Assembly (NCBI RefSeq): GCF_014197915.1
Contig: NZ_JACIGK010000003.1
Coordinates: 62,001 to 126,000, forward strand
Direction: 5' to 3'
DNA length: 64,000 nt
Source of the DNA: Roseospira visakhapatnamensis
GTDB taxonomy: Bacteria; Pseudomonadota; Alphaproteobacteria; Rhodospirillales; Rhodospirillaceae
Below the pieces are notes generated by a model. It was not told the DNA's origin and did not search any database. It saw only the letters and a list, made by a program, of their open reading frames with translations. The position numbers were made by a program, and so were the translations under genes. This document shows, piece after piece, positions 1 through 9,067 of this stretch. Position 1 is the stretch's first letter. Every line of letters begins with the position of its first letter.

Positions 1-225
<225 letters not shown>

Positions 226-232
226 GACACCC

Positions 233-268
233 GGCGGCGATGCGATCGACGCATCGCCGCCGCTTTTT
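233..268 (+). terminator. Rho-independent terminator after the CoA-transferase gene
   Basis: A perfect 12-bp stem (233-244 with 250-261) encloses a 5-base loop and is followed by GCTTTTT. There is no T-run on the other strand, so it should end only plus-strand transcription. Confidence 0.85.
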
Positions 269-277
269 CCGTGCGCC

Positions 278-1123
278 TCAGTTCTCCGCCGGCACGTCCA
301 GGGCGGCCAGGTTGTCCCGGGCCGCCTGGGCTTCCGGCGCCTCGGGCGCGACCTCCAGCAGGCGCAGCCAGGTGGCGCGGGCCTGATCGGGCCGCCCCGA
401 CAGGCGCTGGATGTTGCCGGTTTCCAGAAGGGCGCCGGCGTGGGTCGGGTCGGCCGCCAGCACGGCGGCGGCGTCGGCCTCGGCGGCGGCCAGGGAGCCC
501 GCCTGGCGGAGCGCGCTGGCCCTGAGCGCCCGGGCCTCCAGGTTGTTCGGCTGGGCGTCCAGGACCCGGTCGAGGTCACGGGCCGCCTGCAGCACGGCAC
601 CGGCGGCGGCGCGGGCCGTGGCCCGGTCGATCAGCAGGTCCGGCACCAGTGCCCGGGCCTCCGCCCCGGAGCGGTCGGCGATCTCCAGGGCCGTTGTCAG
701 CACCGCGTCGGCGCGGGCCGGGTCGCGGGCCAGCATCCAGGCCGTGGCCGCCTGCGCCAGCAGGTCCAGGCGCAGCGGCAGCGGCTGGCGGCTGCCCTGG
801 GCCAGGGTCTCCAGGCGAGTGGCGGCCTCGGCATGCTGCCCCAGGCCCAGCAGGGCCACGGCGGCGCAATGGCGCGCGGCCTCGCCCCCTCCCAGTCCTT
901 GCCAGGTGACCGCGACCTCGAAGCCCTGACGCGGGCGCGTCCGGGCCAGATCCATGCATTGCGCGTAGGCGGCCGGCGGATCCTCCACCGGCAGGTCCAC
1001 GGCCAGCGCCGGGGTGCCGGTGGCGGCCATCGTCAGGGCCAGCACGACGGCCGTCAGGTGGACACGGTGGCGTAGGCGTGGGACGTGGGGGACACGGAGT
1101 CCAGGGTGGGGCATCGGATGCAT
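278..1123 (-). CDS. Secreted TPR-repeat protein
   Basis: A protein of about 281 residues. From the chosen ATG the N terminus is basic (RLRHRVH) followed by a hydrophobic stretch and an A-x-A site (GTPALA|VDL), a typical Sec signal peptide, so the mature protein should be periplasmic or a surface-associated protein. The rest is alanine- and leucine-rich with helical repeats of TPR character (for example 'ARDLDRVLDAQPNNLEARALRAS' type units near the C terminus, broken here by length). TPRs act as protein-docking scaffolds; no enzyme motif is visible. The frame is open further upstream to 1240, but that would run into the divergent promoter region and bury the signal peptide. The exact partner is unknown. 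Confidence 0.65.
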   Translation of the reverse strand: MHPMPHPGLRVPHVPRLRHRVHLTAVVLALTMAATGTPALAVDLPVEDPPAAYAQCMDLARTRPRQGFEVAVTWQGLGGGEAARHCAAVALLGLGQHAEAATRLETLAQGSRQPLPLRLDLLAQAATAWMLARDPARADAVLTTALEIADRSGAEARALVPDLLIDRATARAAAGAVLQAARDLDRVLDAQPNNLEARALRASALRQAGSLAAAEADAAAVLAADPTHAGALLETGNIQRLSGRPDQARATWLRLLEVAPEAPEAQAARDNLAALDVPAEN

Positions 1124-1251
1124 CGGCGCGGTGGTCCCGGGTTGCCTGAAGGCGGATCGCGGGGGATGATACGCCCCATGGGCCCCGTCCGCCATCGGCG
1201 CATCGATGCCGATCCGCGGGCCCCCGAAGATCACGCGCACGAGGACTCGCC

Positions 1252-2136
1252 ATGACCGCCGACCCGTCCCTTCTTTGCCTGGGCATGGGATACACCGCGC
1301 GCCGCCTGGGGCGGGCGCTTCAGGCGCGTGGCTGGCGGGTGGCCGGGACGGCGCGCGGCGACGCGGGCCTGGCGGCGTTGACGGCCGAGGGGATCACGGC
1401 CCTGCCGCTGGATCGTGACCGGCCGTTGCCGGCGGAGACCCTGGACTCCTTCGACGCCGTTCTGGTCTCCGTCCCGCCCGACGCCGAGGGCGACCCGGTG
1501 CTGGACACCATGACCGACGCCCTCGTCGCCGCCGAGCGGCCCCGCTGGATCGGCTACCTGTCCACCACCGGCGTCTACGGGGACACCCAGGGCGCCTGGG
1601 TGGACGAACTGACCCCGACCCACCCCACGCAAGACCGCTCGCGCAGCAGGCTGGACGCGGAAACCCGCTGGCTGGACCTGTGGCGCCGGCATGGCCGTCC
1701 GGTGGAGGTGTTCCGCCTGGCCGGAATCTACGGCCCGGGGCGAAGCGCCCTGGACAGCGTGCGCGCCGGTCGCGCGCACCGGGTGATCAAGCCGGGCCAT
1801 GTCGTCTGCCGTATCCATGTGGACGACATTGTCCAGGTGCTCATGGCCGCGCTGGACAACCCGGCGCCGGGCAGCATCACCAACGTCGCCGACGACGAGC
1901 CGGCGCCGCCCCAGGACGTGGTGGCCGAGGCCTGCGCCCTGCTGGGCGTCGCGCCGCCGCCGGAGGTGCCACTGGAGGCGGCCGACCACCTGTCGCCGAT
2001 GGCGCGCAGCTTCTACGCCGACACCCGCCGCGTCTGGTGCGGGCGGATCAAGGGAGCGCTGGGCGTGCGGCTGCGCTATCCCACCTACCGGGAGGGTCTG
2101 CGGGCCATTCTGGCCGAGGAGGGAGGAACCCCATGA
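1252..2136 (+). CDS. SDR-family NAD(P)-dependent epimerase/dehydratase (YeeZ-like)
   Basis: 294 residues. It opens with a dinucleotide-binding Rossmann motif (LCLGMGYTARRLG) and has the extended-SDR pattern: 'YLSTTGVYG' with the active-site Ser/Thr and Tyr of the YGxxK region, then 'RLAGIYGPGRS' and 'RIHVDDIVQVL', both typical of sugar-nucleotide epimerase-like proteins. The canonical lysine after the Tyr is not clear, as in other YeeZ-like members. The substrate is unknown. The stop codon overlaps the next start as ATGA, so the two genes are translationally coupled. Confidence 0.8.
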   Translation: MTADPSLLCLGMGYTARRLGRALQARGWRVAGTARGDAGLAALTAEGITALPLDRDRPLPAETLDSFDAVLVSVPPDAEGDPVLDTMTDALVAAERPRWIGYLSTTGVYGDTQGAWVDELTPTHPTQDRSRSRLDAETRWLDLWRRHGRPVEVFRLAGIYGPGRSALDSVRAGRAHRVIKPGHVVCRIHVDDIVQVLMAALDNPAPGSITNVADDEPAPPQDVVAEACALLGVAPPPEVPLEAADHLSPMARSFYADTRRVWCGRIKGALGVRLRYPTYREGLRAILAEEGGTP

Positions 2137-2798
2137 CCGCAGGCCCCCGCATCGACCTCCGTCTGGGCGTGGTGCTGCTGGCCGCCGGCCTGGGGCGGCG
2201 CATGGGCGGCCCGAACAAGCTGCTGGTGGACCTGGGCGGCGCGCCGCTGGTGCGCCATGTGGGCGAACCGCTGGCCGAGGCGCTGCCCGACGCGCCCCGG
2301 GTGGCGGTCACCGGGCGTGATTCCGAGGCGGTGGCGGCGGCCCTGGCCGGGCAGGGTTGGGAGTTGGTCCACAATCCGCGCTACATCGAGGGCATGGGCC
2401 GGTCCCTGGCGACCGGCGTGGCCATGCTGCCCGCCGATCTGGACGGGGTCCTGGTGATGCTGGGCGACCAGCCTGGGTTGACGCCGGGGACGGTGGTCCG
2501 CCTGTGCGAGGCGTTTGTCGCCGCGCCCGATCCGACCGCCGCCATCATCCGCCCCGTCTACAAGGACAAGGAGGGGCACCCGGTGCTGTGGGGACGGGCC
2601 TGGCGGCCCGCGCTGCTGGGCCTGGAGGGCGACCAGGGCGGGCGGGATCTGATTCGCCTGCATGCCTTCGATCACGCCGGGCGCGTGGTGCGGGTCCCGG
2701 TGGACGACCCGGCGGTGACCCGCGACGTGGACCATCCCGAGGAACTGGCCGCCTTGCGGGCCTCGTGGGAGCGAACCGTGGGTGAGGGCCAGAGTTAA
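2133..2798 (+). CDS. MobA/MocA-like molybdenum cofactor nucleotidyltransferase
   Basis: 221 residues. The N terminus has the nucleotidyltransferase signature LAAGLGRRMGGPNKLL (GTP/CTP-binding loop with a conserved Lys), then 'VMLGDQPGLTP', the metal-binding aspartate motif of the MocA/MobA group, and a late 'GHPVLWG' segment. The family transfers CMP or GMP to molybdopterin. The MocA-like branch usually serves the xanthine dehydrogenase family, but no molybdoenzyme gene is next to it, so the nucleotide and target stay open. A strong Shine-Dalgarno sequence (GAGGGAGG) lies inside the end of the upstream epimerase gene; the genes overlap by 4 bases. Confidence 0.8.
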   Translation: MTAGPRIDLRLGVVLLAAGLGRRMGGPNKLLVDLGGAPLVRHVGEPLAEALPDAPRVAVTGRDSEAVAAALAGQGWELVHNPRYIEGMGRSLATGVAMLPADLDGVLVMLGDQPGLTPGTVVRLCEAFVAAPDPTAAIIRPVYKDKEGHPVLWGRAWRPALLGLEGDQGGRDLIRLHAFDHAGRVVRVPVDDPAVTRDVDHPEELAALRASWERTVGEGQS

Positions 2799-3031
2799 GG
2801 GGGGCGGGGTTTTCTGGAACGGCCGGATTGGATGTGGCATGGTCCGGCTGTGATCGCATCCGCGGTGGAGTGAGCGCGTCGCGGCCGCCGCCGCCATGGG
2901 GTGGCCTTGGCCGGATCCGCTGTTCGCGTCCGCCCGGGTGAGGCCCGTCCGCATCGGCGCCGCTTCCGAGAGGGGTCGCCCGGATCACGGTCGTTCCGTC
3001 TGTCTCGACCGACCATGCAAGAGGGGTCCGC

Positions 3032-3994
3032 GTGCCCGCCACCGTCTCCGCCGCCCACCCGGACCTGGCCGACCTCTATCCTCCGACCGCGCCGTTCGAG
3101 TCCGGCATGTTGCCGGTGGACGGAGGCCACGCGCTGTACTGGGAGCAATGCGGCCGCCGCGACGGCCTGCCGGCGCTGTTCCTGCATGGGGGGCCCGGCG
3201 CCGGCATCGCCCCGGCCTATCGCCGCTTCTTCAACCCCGGCCGCTATCGCGTGGTGCTGTTCGATCAGCGCGGCTGTGGGCGGTCCACGCCGCGCGGCAC
3301 GGTTCAGGGCAACACCACGCCCGATCTGGTGGCCGATGTCGAGCGCCTGCGCGAACACCTGGGTATTGATCGCTGGGTGGTCATGGGCGGGTCCTGGGGG
3401 AGCACCCTGGCGCTGGCCTATGGACAGGCGCATCCGGAGCGCTGTCTGGCGTTCGTGTTGCGGGGGATCTTCCTGTTCCGCCGCGCCGAGGTGGCCTGGT
3501 TCCTGACCGGCATGGGGCGCTTCTTCCCGGAGGCGCACCGCGCCTTCCTGGCACACCTGCCCGAGACCGAGCGCGACGATTCCCTGGCCGCCTACCATGC
3601 CCGTCTGATCGACCCCGATCCGGCCGTGCACGGCCCGGCGGCGGTGTCCTGGAGCCGCTACGAGGAACACTGCTCGCGGCTGGTGCCGCGCCTCAGCGAC
3701 GCCTCGGCGGAGGCGTGCCTGCCGCTGGCGCGCCTGGAGGCCCACTACATGGTCAACGGCGGGTTCCTGCGAGAGGGACAGCTTCTGGCCGACATGCCTC
3801 GCATCGCGCATCTGCCGGCAACGCTGGTGCAGGGCCGCTATGACCTGGTGTGCCCGCCCTCCTCGGCCTTCGACCTGCATGCCGCCTGGCCGGGCAGCGA
3901 CCTTGTGATGGTCCCCGACGCGGGCCACGCGGCCCTGGAGCCCGGCATCCGCCGCGCCCTGGTGCGGGCGCTGGACGAGGTGGCGGCCGGGTAA
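3032..3994 (+). CDS. pip: Proline iminopeptidase (alpha/beta hydrolase, peptidase S33)
   Basis: 320 residues from a GTG start preceded by AAGAGGGG. It cleaves N-terminal proline from peptides in the cytoplasm. Visible motifs are the oxyanion region HGGPGAGI, 'LFDQRGCGRS', the nucleophile elbow GGSWGSTLAL (Ser), a late 'QGRYDLVCPP' with the catalytic Asp, and 'DAGHAALEP' with the catalytic His. Length and order fit the S33 proline iminopeptidases. It stands alone with a 233-base gap upstream, and converges on accC across a hairpin. Confidence 0.9.
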   Translation: MPATVSAAHPDLADLYPPTAPFESGMLPVDGGHALYWEQCGRRDGLPALFLHGGPGAGIAPAYRRFFNPGRYRVVLFDQRGCGRSTPRGTVQGNTTPDLVADVERLREHLGIDRWVVMGGSWGSTLALAYGQAHPERCLAFVLRGIFLFRRAEVAWFLTGMGRFFPEAHRAFLAHLPETERDDSLAAYHARLIDPDPAVHGPAAVSWSRYEEHCSRLVPRLSDASAEACLPLARLEAHYMVNGGFLREGQLLADMPRIAHLPATLVQGRYDLVCPPSSAFDLHAAWPGSDLVMVPDAGHAALEPGIRRALVRALDEVAAG

Positions 3995-4007
3995 GCGACG
4001 GGGGCCG

Positions 4008-4030
4008 GGCGGCCGCCGCCTCCGGCCGCC
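4008..4030. terminator. Hairpin between convergent pip and accC
   Basis: An 8-bp GC stem (GGCGGCCG with CGGCCGCC) can be lengthened by GACGG (3997-4001) pairing with CCGTC (4029-4033). It has no T-run, so it would work as a weak bidirectional or Rho-assisted end. Confidence 0.4.
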
Positions 4031-4036
4031 GTCGTG

Positions 4037-5437
4037 TCAGCCGTCGTCCTGGTCCTCGGTGACGAAGCCCTCCAGCCAGCGGATGTCGTAATCCCCCGAC
4101 ACGAAACGCGGCGCCTGCACAAGGCGCTGGTGCAGGGGGATGGTGGTCTCCACGCCCTCGATCACGTACTCGCCCAGGGCGCGCCGCAACCGCATCAGGC
4201 ATTCGGTGCGGTTGGCGCCGTGCACCACCAGCTTGGCGATCATGCTGTCGTAGTGCGGCGGGACCCGCAGTCCCGTGTACAGCCCCGATTCGACCCGCAC
4301 GCCCATGCCGCCGGGCGCGTGATAGCGGCCCAGGGTTCCCGGCGATGGGGTGAAGGTGACCGGGTTCTCCGCGTTGATGCGGCATTCGATGGCGTGGCCG
4401 TGAACGCGGATGTCCCCTTGGGCGTAGCCCAGCGGCTCGCCCTGGGCGACGCGGATCTGTTCCTTCACCAGGTCGAGGGTGGTGATCATCTCGGTCACCG
4501 GGTGCTCGACCTGGAGGCGGGTGTTCATCTCGATGAAGTAGAAGCCGCCGTTCTCGTACAGGAACTCCATGGTGCCGGCGTTGTAGTAGCCGAGCTGGCG
4601 GGTGGCCTCGCAGGCGATGGCGCCGATGCGGGCCCGCTGCTCGTCGGTCAGGGCCGGAGACGGGGCCTCCTCCAGTACCTTCTGGTGCTTGCGTTGCAGG
4701 GAGCAGTCGCGCTCGCCCAGGTGCACGACGGTGCCATGCATGTCGGCCAGCACCTGCACCTCGATATGGCGCGGGTGGGCGAGGTACTTCTCCATGTAGA
4801 CCTCGCCGTTGCCGAAGGCCGCCAGGGCCTCGGTGCGGGCGGTCTGCCAGGCCTCGATCAGGTCGTCGGGACCGGTCGCCACCTTCATGCCCCGCCCGCC
4901 CCCGCCGGCGGTGGCCTTGATGAGCACCGGGTAGCCGATGGCGGCGGCGAGGTCCAGGGCCTCCTCCTCGGTGCCGACGGCGCCGTCGGACCCCGGCACC
5001 ACCGGCAGGCCGGCCGAAACGGCGGCCTGCTTGGCGGCGATCTTGTCACCCATGGAGCGGATCAGCTTGGCGGGCGGGCCGATGAAGGTGATGTGGTGGT
5101 CCTGCACCATCTCGGCGAAGTCGGCGTTCTCGGACAGGAAGCCATAGCCGGGGTGCACGGCGTCGGCGCCTGTGATGGTGGCGGCGGCCAGCAGGGCGGC
5201 CTTGTTGAGGTAGCTGTCGCGGGCCGGTGGCGGGCCGATGCAGACCGACTCGTCGGCCAGGCGCACATGCATGGCCTCGGCGTCGGCGGTGGAGTGCACG
5301 GCGACGGTGCGGATGCCCATCTCGCGACAGGCGCGCAGGATGCGCAAGGCGATCTCGCCTCGGTTGGCGATCAGCACCTTTTCAAACCGGGTGGGCTCGA
5401 AGGCGACGGGCGGTCGATCCTGGGCGGGCGACGACAT
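4037..5437 (-). CDS. accC: Biotin carboxylase, acetyl-CoA carboxylase subunit
   Basis: 466 residues. It carboxylates the biotin of AccB using ATP and bicarbonate, the first half-reaction of malonyl-CoA synthesis. The biotin carboxylase N-terminal domain begins at FEKVLIANRGEIALRIL; the ATP-grasp glycine loop (TAGGGGRGMK), 'FIEMNTRLQVEHPVTE' and the catalytic 'RINAEN' segment are all present. There are 16 extra residues before the usual 'FEKVLIANRGE' start; this ATG lacks an obvious Shine-Dalgarno, so a slightly later start is possible. It follows accB by 76 bases in the conserved aroQ-accB-accC order. Confidence 0.95.
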   Translation of the reverse strand: MSSPAQDRPPVAFEPTRFEKVLIANRGEIALRILRACREMGIRTVAVHSTADAEAMHVRLADESVCIGPPPARDSYLNKAALLAAATITGADAVHPGYGFLSENADFAEMVQDHHITFIGPPAKLIRSMGDKIAAKQAAVSAGLPVVPGSDGAVGTEEEALDLAAAIGYPVLIKATAGGGGRGMKVATGPDDLIEAWQTARTEALAAFGNGEVYMEKYLAHPRHIEVQVLADMHGTVVHLGERDCSLQRKHQKVLEEAPSPALTDEQRARIGAIACEATRQLGYYNAGTMEFLYENGGFYFIEMNTRLQVEHPVTEMITTLDLVKEQIRVAQGEPLGYAQGDIRVHGHAIECRINAENPVTFTPSPGTLGRYHAPGGMGVRVESGLYTGLRVPPHYDSMIAKLVVHGANRTECLMRLRRALGEYVIEGVETTIPLHQRLVQAPRFVSGDYDIRWLEGFVTEDQDDG

Positions 5438-5513
5438 GGCGCGGGGACGTCCGGCTGCGGTGGGGAACGGGTGAGGGCGCGGGACCCGGCGGACGGGTCC
5501 GGACGGTGGGATC

Positions 5514-5951
5514 CTACTCGATCACGAACAGGGGCTCGCCGTACTCCACCGGCGTGGCGTCGTTGACCAGAATGGCCGAGACCCGCCCCGCGCGCGGCGC
5601 CCGCACCGGGTTGAAGGTCTTCATGGCCTCGATCAGCAGCAGGGTCGCGCCCTCGGCCACGGTGTCGCCGACGGCCACGAAGTTGGGCGCGCCCGGTTCC
5701 GGCGCCAGGTAGACGACGCCCACCATCGGCGAGGCGACGGTGCCGGGGTGCGCCTCGACCGTGTCCGCCGCCGCGCTGGCGGTGGGGGCCGGGGCGGGGG
5801 CGGCGACCGGGGCGGTGGCCGTGACGGTGACCGACTTCGCCACGCGGAGGCGAACCTCGCCGGTATCGTATTCGATCTCGGTCAAACCGGTTTCGCCGAG
5901 CAGATCGGCCAGGGCGCGAACCGCGTCGGTGTCGATGGGAGTGCTGGCCAT
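5514..5951 (-). CDS. accB: Biotin carboxyl carrier protein of acetyl-CoA carboxylase
   Basis: 145 residues. An N-terminal helical region is followed by an Ala/Pro-rich linker (about 45-65) and the C-terminal biotinyl domain. The biotin-accepting lysine is Lys111 in EAMKTFN; the residue after it is Thr where EAMKMMN is the norm. It carries CO2 from AccC to the carboxyltransferase. The chosen ATG gives the standard N terminus; the frame is open 23 codons further upstream, but that stretch is Pro-rich and unlike the family. It sits between aroQ and accC. Confidence 0.95.
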   Translation of the reverse strand: MASTPIDTDAVRALADLLGETGLTEIEYDTGEVRLRVAKSVTVTATAPVAAPAPAPTASAAADTVEAHPGTVASPMVGVVYLAPEPGAPNFVAVGDTVAEGATLLLIEAMKTFNPVRAPRAGRVSAILVNDATPVEYGEPLFVIE

Positions 5952-6034
5952 GGGGATGCCTTCGGTCTCACGTTTCGGGTGGCAGGGGGGCGGGGCGGGT
6001 GCCGGCGACGGAGGCAGCACGGCGGACGGCGTCC

Positions 6035-6511
6035 TCAGCCCGGCGGAGGGGATGCGGCGGCCAGGGTCTTGGCCTCCTGGATCAGGCGGGCCATGGCCTC
6101 CAGCGCCAGGTCGTAGCCCTGGGGACCCAGCCCGACGATGACGCCATCGGCCACCGGGCTGATGAACGAATGGTGGCGAAACGCCTCGCGGGCGTGGACA
6201 TTGGACAGATGCACCTCGATGACCGGCAGGCCGACGGCGCGCAAGGCGTCGGGGATGGCCACGGAGGTATGCGTGTAGGCGGCGGCGTTGATGATGATCC
6301 CGCCCACCTCGGGGCCGGCTTGCTGGATCCAGTCCACCAGGTCGCCTTCGTGGTTGCTCTGGCGAACATCCACCGTCAGGCCCAGGGCGGCGCCCCGCGT
6401 CCGGCAGCGCCCGACGATGGCGTCCAGGGTCTCGCGACCATAGACGGCGGGCTCGCGCCGGCCCAGCAGGTTGAGATTGGGGCCGTTGAGAATCAGGACG
6501 GTGGCGGACAC
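6035..6511 (-). CDS. aroQ: 3-dehydroquinate dehydratase, type II
   Basis: 158 residues from a GTG start ([17 protein letters not shown]). It dehydrates 3-dehydroquinate to 3-dehydroshikimate in the shikimate pathway, forming a dodecamer. The N-terminal NGPNLNLLG with the following 'RREPAVYG' supplies the flexible-loop Arg and catalytic Tyr; '[12 protein letters not shown]', 'NAAAYTHTS' and '[14 protein letters not shown]' (catalytic His) are intact. The frame runs upstream to 6715, but the family begins here. It is the first gene of the aroQ-accB-accC unit. Confidence 0.95.
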   Translation of the reverse strand: MSATVLILNGPNLNLLGRREPAVYGRETLDAIVGRCRTRGAALGLTVDVRQSNHEGDLVDWIQQAGPEVGGIIINAAAYTHTSVAIPDALRAVGLPVIEVHLSNVHAREAFRHHSFISPVADGVIVGLGPQGYDLALEAMARLIQEAKTLAAASPPPG

Positions 6512-6862
6512 CAGGCGGCTTCCCCGGTTGGTCGGCACGCCGGCGCGGGGGCTCCAGCGGGCGGTGCCGAGACGCTCTGAGCGCCTGTCGTATATCACCA
6601 GGGCGCCCGGGGCAATACAGTGTTTGGCATGGCGCGCGTAACGCACGCCATGGTTGGGCTGGACCAACGGACGCGGCCGTTCAGCAGGGCCGATGGCGAC
6701 GGGGGCCGACGTCACCGGGAACCCCGCTCTGGAGGGGCATTGCGTGGACAGGATGCCGAATCGAGGCCGGCCGGGAGATCACGAGGACCGAACTGGTCTC
6801 GGCCGGTTGCCTACCGTCCGTGTCCGATGGCTGGCTTGGCGTGGCAGGCCGCCAAAGGTGTC
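6512..6862. other. Intergenic region upstream of aroQ
   Basis: 351 bases lie between the start of aroQ and the end of the YbdK-type ligase gene, both on the minus strand. It should hold the promoter of aroQ-accBC; a GATATACG stretch near 6590-6597 (minus strand) resembles a -10 element, but no well-spaced -35 was found. No gene is seen. Confidence 0.4.
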
Positions 6863-8008
6863 TCACACCCCAACCAGCGTTTCCTCGCGCAGCATGTGGA
6901 CCACCGCGCGCAGGGCTTCGGCATTGGTGGCGCCCTTGTCCATGGCTTCGGCGTAGACCGCCAATTGCCGATGGGCGCTGGTGCCGCGCCGCAGGATGTC
7001 GCGCAGGTGCTCCACCTCGGCACGGCAGCCGAGCACCTTCTGGTCCTCGCGGGTCAGGTCGATGAGTTCCTCGATCAGGTCGGTGGTGGGCACCACGCGG
7101 CCGACGCCGAAGTCCACCAGCCCCTCGTCCAGGCCGTAGCGCTGCGCCCGCCAGCGGTTCTCTTCCACCAGCATGCGGGCGTAGATGCGCCAGCGCTGGT
7201 TCGACCGGCGCAGGCGCCACAGCAGCCGCAGGATGCAGACGTAGATCGCGGCGATGGCGATGGCGTCCTCGACCCGGGTGCAGATGTCGGTGATGCGCAT
7301 TTCCAGCGTGGGAAAGCGGGCCGAGGGCCGCAGGTCCCACCAGATCTTGGAGGCGTCCTCGATCAGTCCGGCGCGGACAAGAATGTCTATGTGCCGCCGG
7401 TAGTCGGCATGGGAGTCGAAGTAGCTGGGCAGCCCGGTGCGCGGCAATTCGTTGAACACGCTGATCCGGTAGCTCTTCAGGCCGGTCTCCAGGCCGCGCC
7501 AGAACGGGGACGACGTGGACAGCGCCAGCAGGTGCGGCAGGAAGTAGGCGGCCTGGTTCATCAGATCCACGCGCAGGTCCGGGTCCTCGATCCCCACATG
7601 CACGTGCATGCCGCCGATGAGCAGTCGCCGGGCCACCGCCTGCAGATCCTTGGCCAGCGCGGTGTACCGGTCCTTGGGGGTGTGCTTCTGGTCCTGCCAT
7701 TGGGCGAAGGGATGGGTGGACGCGGCGATGGGCGCCACGCCGCGCGCGCGGGCCACGTCGGCGACCGAGCGCCGCAAGGCCGTCAGGCACTCGCGGGCCT
7801 CGGCGATGGTCTCGCACTTGCGGGTGCCCACCTCGACCTGGCTGCGCAGGAACTCGGGGCTGATCGTGCCGGCGTCGATCTCGCCGAAGGCGTCCTTCAT
7901 GGCGGCCGGCAGGTCGGTGACCAGATCCCCGGTTTCCGGATGGACCAGGAGGTACTCCTCCTCGATCCCGATGGTAAAGGCCGGCTCCGGATTGCTGGTG
8001 TCGGTCAT
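6863..8008 (-). CDS. Carboxylate-amine ligase, YbdK/GCS2 family
   Basis: 381 residues. It begins FTIGIEEEYLLVHPETGDLV, the ATP-dependent carboxylate-amine ligase (glutamate-cysteine ligase type 2) signature, with 'GGMHVHVGI' and 'PTLEMRITDICTRVEDAIAI' further in. E. coli YbdK has weak glutamate-cysteine ligase activity, so a role in glutathione-like peptide formation is possible but unproven. The chosen ATG follows GGAGGGGG on the minus strand; the frame extends 27 codons upstream without a family match. It forms a possible unit with the upstream N-formylglutamate amidohydrolase gene (106-base gap). Confidence 0.85.
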   Translation of the reverse strand: MTDTSNPEPAFTIGIEEEYLLVHPETGDLVTDLPAAMKDAFGEIDAGTISPEFLRSQVEVGTRKCETIAEARECLTALRRSVADVARARGVAPIAASTHPFAQWQDQKHTPKDRYTALAKDLQAVARRLLIGGMHVHVGIEDPDLRVDLMNQAAYFLPHLLALSTSSPFWRGLETGLKSYRISVFNELPRTGLPSYFDSHADYRRHIDILVRAGLIEDASKIWWDLRPSARFPTLEMRITDICTRVEDAIAIAAIYVCILRLLWRLRRSNQRWRIYARMLVEENRWRAQRYGLDEGLVDFGVGRVVPTTDLIEELIDLTREDQKVLGCRAEVEHLRDILRRGTSAHRQLAVYAEAMDKGATNAEALRAVVHMLREETLVGV

Positions 8009-8114
8009 GGTGGCCCCCTCCTCCCCGGTTTTCGGCGCCGTTGTCCGGCTCCGTTTCTCGGCCGCGTGTCGCGGCTGTTGTCGGGTCAAGGATGCGTCAC
8101 CGCCGGTGGGGTGT

Positions 8115-8999
8115 CTATTCCTGGCCGTCGGTGGGGACCCGATGCTCCACGACGCGCAGGGCAGGATCGGCGAGGATGGGCTCCAGCGCCGTGGCCAGTC
8201 GGTCGGCCCAGTCGGCGGCGCCGGTATCGCTGGCGATCAGATCCTGACGGATTTCGATGGCCACCCGGGGCAGGCCGGCGCTGCCACCGTGGGCCCCGAC
8301 CGTGTACCCCACCACCCAGCCGGAGTAGGGCTCGTTGTCGCCCACCATCAGCCCGTGGTCACGCGCCAGGGCATCCATCAGGGGGACGGCGATACGGCCG
8401 TCGTGATCCCACAACACACCCACGTGCCACGGGCGCGGGGCGCCGCCGTCGCGCATGGTGGGGGTGAAGGAGTGGATGGACACCAGCGCCGGCGGTCCGC
8501 CGGTGACGCGCCAGAGATGATGGACGCGACGCGTGATTTCCGCGTGGTAGGGCTCGAAGATGGCGGCGATGCGCGCGTCCTCGGCCGCCTCGTCCAGGTC
8601 CTGGTTGCCCGGAACCGAGGTGCCGTCGCTGACGGGGGGAATGGAGTCGGGGGATCCCGGCTGCCGGTTGCAGTCGATCACCAGCCGGGAATAGGTGCCG
8701 AGGACCGCGCAGGCGTCCAGTCGCTCCGCCAGGTGGCGGGTGACGAGGGCCGCGCCGATGTCCCAGGCGATATGGCAATGCAGGTCGGCGCGGCCCAGGC
8801 CCAGGTCGCCCAGGGCACGGGGAATGCGGCGGCTGGCATGGTCGCAGACCAGCAGCAGGGGACGGCTGGCCTCGCCGTTGACCACCTCGAAGGCCGGCGG
8901 TTCATCGGCGTCCAGCAGGCCGTCGGGGGCCAGGGGCAGGGTGGCGGCCCGAGAGTCGGGCGCCGGGCGGGGCGGGGTCATGGACGGAACGGTATTCAT
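8115..8999 (-). CDS. N-formylglutamate amidohydrolase family protein
   Basis: 294 residues. It contains 'LLLVCDHASRRIPRALGDLG', 'HIAWDIGAALVTRHLAE', 'YSRLVIDCNRQPGSPDSIPP' and 'VSIHSFTP', the ordered motifs of the HutG/N-formylglutamate amidohydrolase fold, with His and Asp/Glu metal ligands. Family members hydrolyse N-formyl-L-glutamate in histidine breakdown; no hut gene is next to it, so the true substrate is open. A TATACT sequence only 7 bases before the ATG (minus strand) could be a -10 box for a transcript with a very short leader; the next Met, six codons in, is an alternative start. Confidence 0.8.
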   Translation of the reverse strand: MNTVPSMTPPRPAPDSRAATLPLAPDGLLDADEPPAFEVVNGEASRPLLLVCDHASRRIPRALGDLGLGRADLHCHIAWDIGAALVTRHLAERLDACAVLGTYSRLVIDCNRQPGSPDSIPPVSDGTSVPGNQDLDEAAEDARIAAIFEPYHAEITRRVHHLWRVTGGPPALVSIHSFTPTMRDGGAPRPWHVGVLWDHDGRIAVPLMDALARDHGLMVGDNEPYSGWVVGYTVGAHGGSAGLPRVAIEIRQDLIASDTGAADWADRLATALEPILADPALRVVEHRVPTDGQE

Positions 9000-9067
9000 G
9001 CCGTCGAGTATACCGCAGGGGGCCGCCGGGGCCAGAGGAGGGATGGGCGCGATGCGCCGCGCGCGGG

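Noticed and set aside
4034-5566. A 510-codon plus-strand frame opposite accC
   Set aside because: It is a shadow of accC, with the same backward codon signature.
6590-6625. A promoter for aroQ with TTGCCC and TATACG
   Set aside because: The spacer is only 15 bases, too short to trust.
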